This document shows positions 5,321 to 7,221 of a stretch of 7,221 nucleotides of DNA, one piece after another (position 1 is the first letter of the stretch; the number at the start of each line of letters is the position of its first letter). The position numbers and the translations under genes are program-made. The notes under the pieces are model-generated. The model was not told the DNA's origin and made no database searches. It worked only from the letters and a program-made list of their open reading frames with translations. Source of the stretch: an uncultured Prevotellaceae bacterium (GTDB taxonomy: Bacteria; Bacteroidota; Bacteroidia; Bacteroidales; Bacteroidaceae); the NCBI GenBank assembly GCA_946187025.1, contig CAMHPM010000075.1, forward strand, positions 1-7,221. Direction: 5' to 3'.

Positions 5321-5459
5321 AAAAGGGAAGTTAAAAGGACAAATGATACTATCTGTAGGTATCGTCCCTTTAACTTCCCTTTAACTTTCCTTTAACTTCC
5401 CTTTAACTTCCTTTTAACTCCCTTTTAACTTCCCTTTAACTTCTCTTATCTTCCCTTCA
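5321..5459. repeat. Intergenic array/core/array element, copy C (inverted relative to A and B)
   Basis: Left arm bases 5322-5340 pair with 5364-5382 (18 of 19). The core at 5338-5366, read on the minus strand, begins GACGATACCT and ends ATCATTTGTC. Each end matches copy B at 9 of 10 positions, so this copy is inverted. An inner stem GATAC (5345-5349)/GTATC (5359-5363) closes a 9-base loop. The right arm has seven 11-bp units from 5367 to 5443, consensus CCTTTAACTTC, then a degenerate unit reaching the cobS stop codon at 5457-5459. It fills most of the gap between two convergent genes, which suits a two-way terminator, but the long array on one side only is not explained by that. Confidence 0.87.
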
Positions 5460-6242
5460 AATCACCATGCACAAATACACCGCCAGCTCCACCATCAGGA
5501 ATGCAGCTCCACAGCAGTCGCCGGTGTAGCCGCCCAGTCGGCGATGTAGGTAGTAGTAGAGTGCATACATCGTGAGCGACGGAACGAAGATGATAAGCGA
5601 AAGCGACGGCATGACACCGAAATAGAATATGCTGACCAGCATGTAAGCCGCCAACGGAAGCAATCCCTGCACGGCCAGCAGGATGCATGCCACGATGCCT
5701 GGCCGCTGATACACCGTGCGGTTCTTTGCCGTGTCGGCCGTGCGGGCATAGGGCAGCATCAGAATCATCTGCGCACTTATCATCTTGGCAAATGGGTCGG
5801 CCATCAGTATCGTAAGTGCTGCTTGCATGGGCGACATATAGCTGAGCGCCGCAAATAGCAACAGGAAATAAACGATGAGCGAGATGACACCGTAGGTGCC
5901 GATGCGTGAGTCCTTCATTATGGCCAGTATGCGCTCGCGGTCGGTGCCCCCTCCGCCAAATCCGTCGAAGAAGTCGGCAAGCCCGTCCTCGTGGAGCGCT
6001 CCGGTGATGAGCAGGCGCGAGAGGATAGCCAGGATTACAGCTATGCTATATGGCATGACGAGCGACGAGCCATAAAGCACTGCGGCCATTACGCCGCCAG
6101 TGAGCCATCCACACAGCGGCCACCATTCCACTACCCTGGAAAACGACTGCTGCGGTGGCTCGTGCAGTCGCCAGAAAGGCAGGCGCGTGAAGAAGATGAG
6201 CGCTGCCCACAGGTTGTTAAAAGTATTTCGTAATCTTTGCAT
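5457..6242 (-). CDS. cobS: Adenosylcobinamide-GDP ribazoletransferase (cobalamin synthase)
   Basis: CobS joins adenosylcobinamide-GDP to alpha-ribazole (or its phosphate) at the membrane, closing the lower nucleotide loop of vitamin B12. The 261-residue protein is rich in hydrophobic segments and shows the family's conserved blocks: FFTRLP (17-22), GALHEDGLADFFDGFGGG (81-98, with the acidic residues that bind Mg and substrate), KDSRIGTYG (110-118) and GGYTGDCCGA (237-246). Its length is normal for the family. The ATG at 6242 lies inside the end of cobT, a 26-base overlap that implies translational coupling. The gene ends exactly where repeat copy C begins, and its TGA is formed from the array-like TTCAA sequence. 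Confidence 0.93.
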   Translation of the reverse strand: MQRLRNTFNNLWAALIFFTRLPFWRLHEPPQQSFSRVVEWWPLCGWLTGGVMAAVLYGSSLVMPYSIAVILAILSRLLITGALHEDGLADFFDGFGGGGTDRERILAIMKDSRIGTYGVISLIVYFLLLFAALSYMSPMQAALTILMADPFAKMISAQMILMLPYARTADTAKNRTVYQRPGIVACILLAVQGLLPLAAYMLVSIFYFGVMPSLSLIIFVPSLTMYALYYYLHRRLGGYTGDCCGAAFLMVELAVYLCMVI

Positions 6243-7221
6243 TGTCGAAGTTGTTCATTTCGTTTATCATACGTACTGATGATTCTATTATTGGATAGGC
6301 ACACAGCGCTCCCGTTCCTTCGCCCAGACGCAATCCCAGGTTGAGCAGCGGCCGTACACCCATCCTCTCGAGCATAGCCTGGTGTGCATGTTCGTCGCCC
6401 GAATGGCAGAACACCATATAGTCTTTCACCTCGGGACAGAGGCGCGTGGCAGCCAGTGCACATGCTGTCATGATGAATCCATCGACCATCACCACCATCT
6501 TCAGCTCGGCTGCACGCAGCATGGCTCCGATGGCGGCCACCATCTCGAAACCGCCGAAGTAGGCAATGACCTCTTCCGGCTTTATGCTGTTGAAGTCGCG
6601 CGACTTTGTTGTCTGGAAGAAATGCTCAACGGCACTGTTCAGCACTTCGCGCTTGTGTCGTATGCCTTCGCTCGTAAGCCCCGCGCCCGCACCGATGCAG
6701 TCGTCCAATGGAATGTCGAGAAACAAGCTCATCCAGATGCTCGACGGCGAAGTATTGGCTATTCCCATCTCGCCTATGCTCAGTATGTTGCAACCTTTTT
6801 CGTGACACCTATCTACCAACTCCGCACCAATCGCCATCGTCCGCTCCATCTCCTCGGCAGTCATGGCCGGTTCGTGCAGGAAATTGTTGGTGCCGCGCCG
6901 CACCTTGCGGTCGATGATACCCTCGATGCCGCTCAGGTCGTAATCCACACCCACATCCACGATGCTCAGGTCGAACCCATGCTGACGGCAGAACATGTTC
7001 ACACCACCGCCGCCACGTGTGAAGTTAATCATCTGCTGCCACGTCACACAACGCGGCGACACGCTCACCCCCTCGCGCTCGATGCCATGATCGGCACCCA
7101 GCAGCAGGTGGCACGGATGAATGAGCCTTGGACACAACGTCTGCTGCACGAGGCACACCTGCATTGCCAGTTCCTCCAACCGTCCCAACGACCCCTTCGG
7201 CTTGTTCAGGTTGTCAATCTT
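6217..7221 (-). CDS. cobT: Nicotinate-nucleotide--dimethylbenzimidazole phosphoribosyltransferase (5' end outside window)
   Basis: CobT transfers phosphoribose from nicotinate mononucleotide to dimethylbenzimidazole (or another lower base), making the alpha-ribazole phosphate needed by CobS. The window shows 334 residues and the reading frame is open to the edge. The first visible residues, IDNLNKPKGSLGRLEELA (from 7218), are the conserved block near the N-terminus, so only about 15-25 residues are missing. A TTG at 7188 lies inside this block (the Leu of GSLG) and is not the start. Other signatures, numbered from the first visible residue, are GADHG (42-46), RGGGG (69-73), GEMGIANTSPSS (150-161), GAGAGL (177-182), MVDGFIMTACALA (245-257), HSGDEHAH (273-280) and LRLGEGTGAL (298-307), with catalytic Glu at 301. 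It is upstream of and overlaps cobS. Regulation by a cobalamin riboswitch would be usual, but the leader lies outside the window. Confidence 0.94.
   Translation of the reverse strand, partial: KIDNLNKPKGSLGRLEELAMQVCLVQQTLCPRLIHPCHLLLGADHGIEREGVSVSPRCVTWQQMINFTRGGGGVNMFCRQHGFDLSIVDVGVDYDLSGIEGIIDRKVRRGTNNFLHEPAMTAEEMERTMAIGAELVDRCHEKGCNILSIGEMGIANTSPSSIWMSLFLDIPLDDCIGAGAGLTSEGIRHKREVLNSAVEHFFQTTKSRDFNSIKPEEVIAYFGGFEMVAAIGAMLRAAELKMVVMVDGFIMTACALAATRLCPEVKDYMVFCHSGDEHAHQAMLERMGVRPLLNLGLRLGEGTGALCAYPIIESSVRMINEMNNFDNAKITKYF

Noticed and set aside
6231..6239. TAATCTTTG on the plus strand as a -7 box
   Set aside because: The spacing inside the box is three bases instead of two, it lies within cobT coding sequence, and no plus-strand gene follows.
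7186..7188. TTG at 7188 as the start of cobT
   Set aside because: It encodes the Leu of the conserved GSLGRLE block, and the frame continues upstream through IDNLNKPK to the window edge.

Overview
The window looks like chromosomal DNA from a member of the Bacteroidota, most likely a Prevotella/Segatella- or Bacteroides-type gut or oral anaerobe. Two promoters have the Bacteroidota form (TTTG or TTTC, a 20-base spacer, then TAnnTTTG), start codons lack strong Shine-Dalgarno sequences, PurM is of the long ~390-residue Bacteroides type, and a GH43 glycosidase and a small DUF486 protein are present. The genus is an inference from motifs; no database search was possible.

Layout. Positions 1-3517 carry four minus-strand genes. 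In transcription order they are a DUF486 membrane protein (3110-3478), purM (1840-3009), a secreted GH43-like glycosidase (745-1791) and a C_GCAxxG_C_C family cysteine-rich protein (89-580). The only convincing promoter for the group lies at 3505-3536, so they may be read as one long unit. Positions 3518-3895 form a divergent intergenic region with three 22-bp GAGTGCGC repeats and the promoter of the next gene. A plus-strand gene (3896-5242) encodes an aldo/keto reductase with a twin-arginine leader and two C-terminal [4Fe-4S] motifs. It converges with a minus-strand cobalamin pair, cobT (from beyond 7221 to 6217) and cobS (6242-5457), which overlap by 26 bases and perform the last steps of nucleotide-loop assembly of vitamin B12.

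The most unusual content is between the genes. Three copies of one element (about 1-115, 588-713 and 5321-5459) share a plan: a 29-30 bp core with conserved GACGA...TCGTC ends, flanked by inverted arrays of 10-11 bp units (GGAAGTTA-like on one side, TAACTTCC-like on the other). Copies A and B are direct and bracket the C_GCAxxG_C_C gene. Copy C is inverted and fills the gap between the convergent reductase and cobS. The arrays run into the ends of coding sequences. I cannot name this family. It behaves like a dispersed structured intergenic element, with termination, a small structured RNA or mobility as possible roles. Separate short tandem repeats occur at 3055-3108 (9-bp CTAGTATnn) and 3626-3691 (22-bp). 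No rRNA, tRNA, CRISPR array, transposase or prophage gene was seen.
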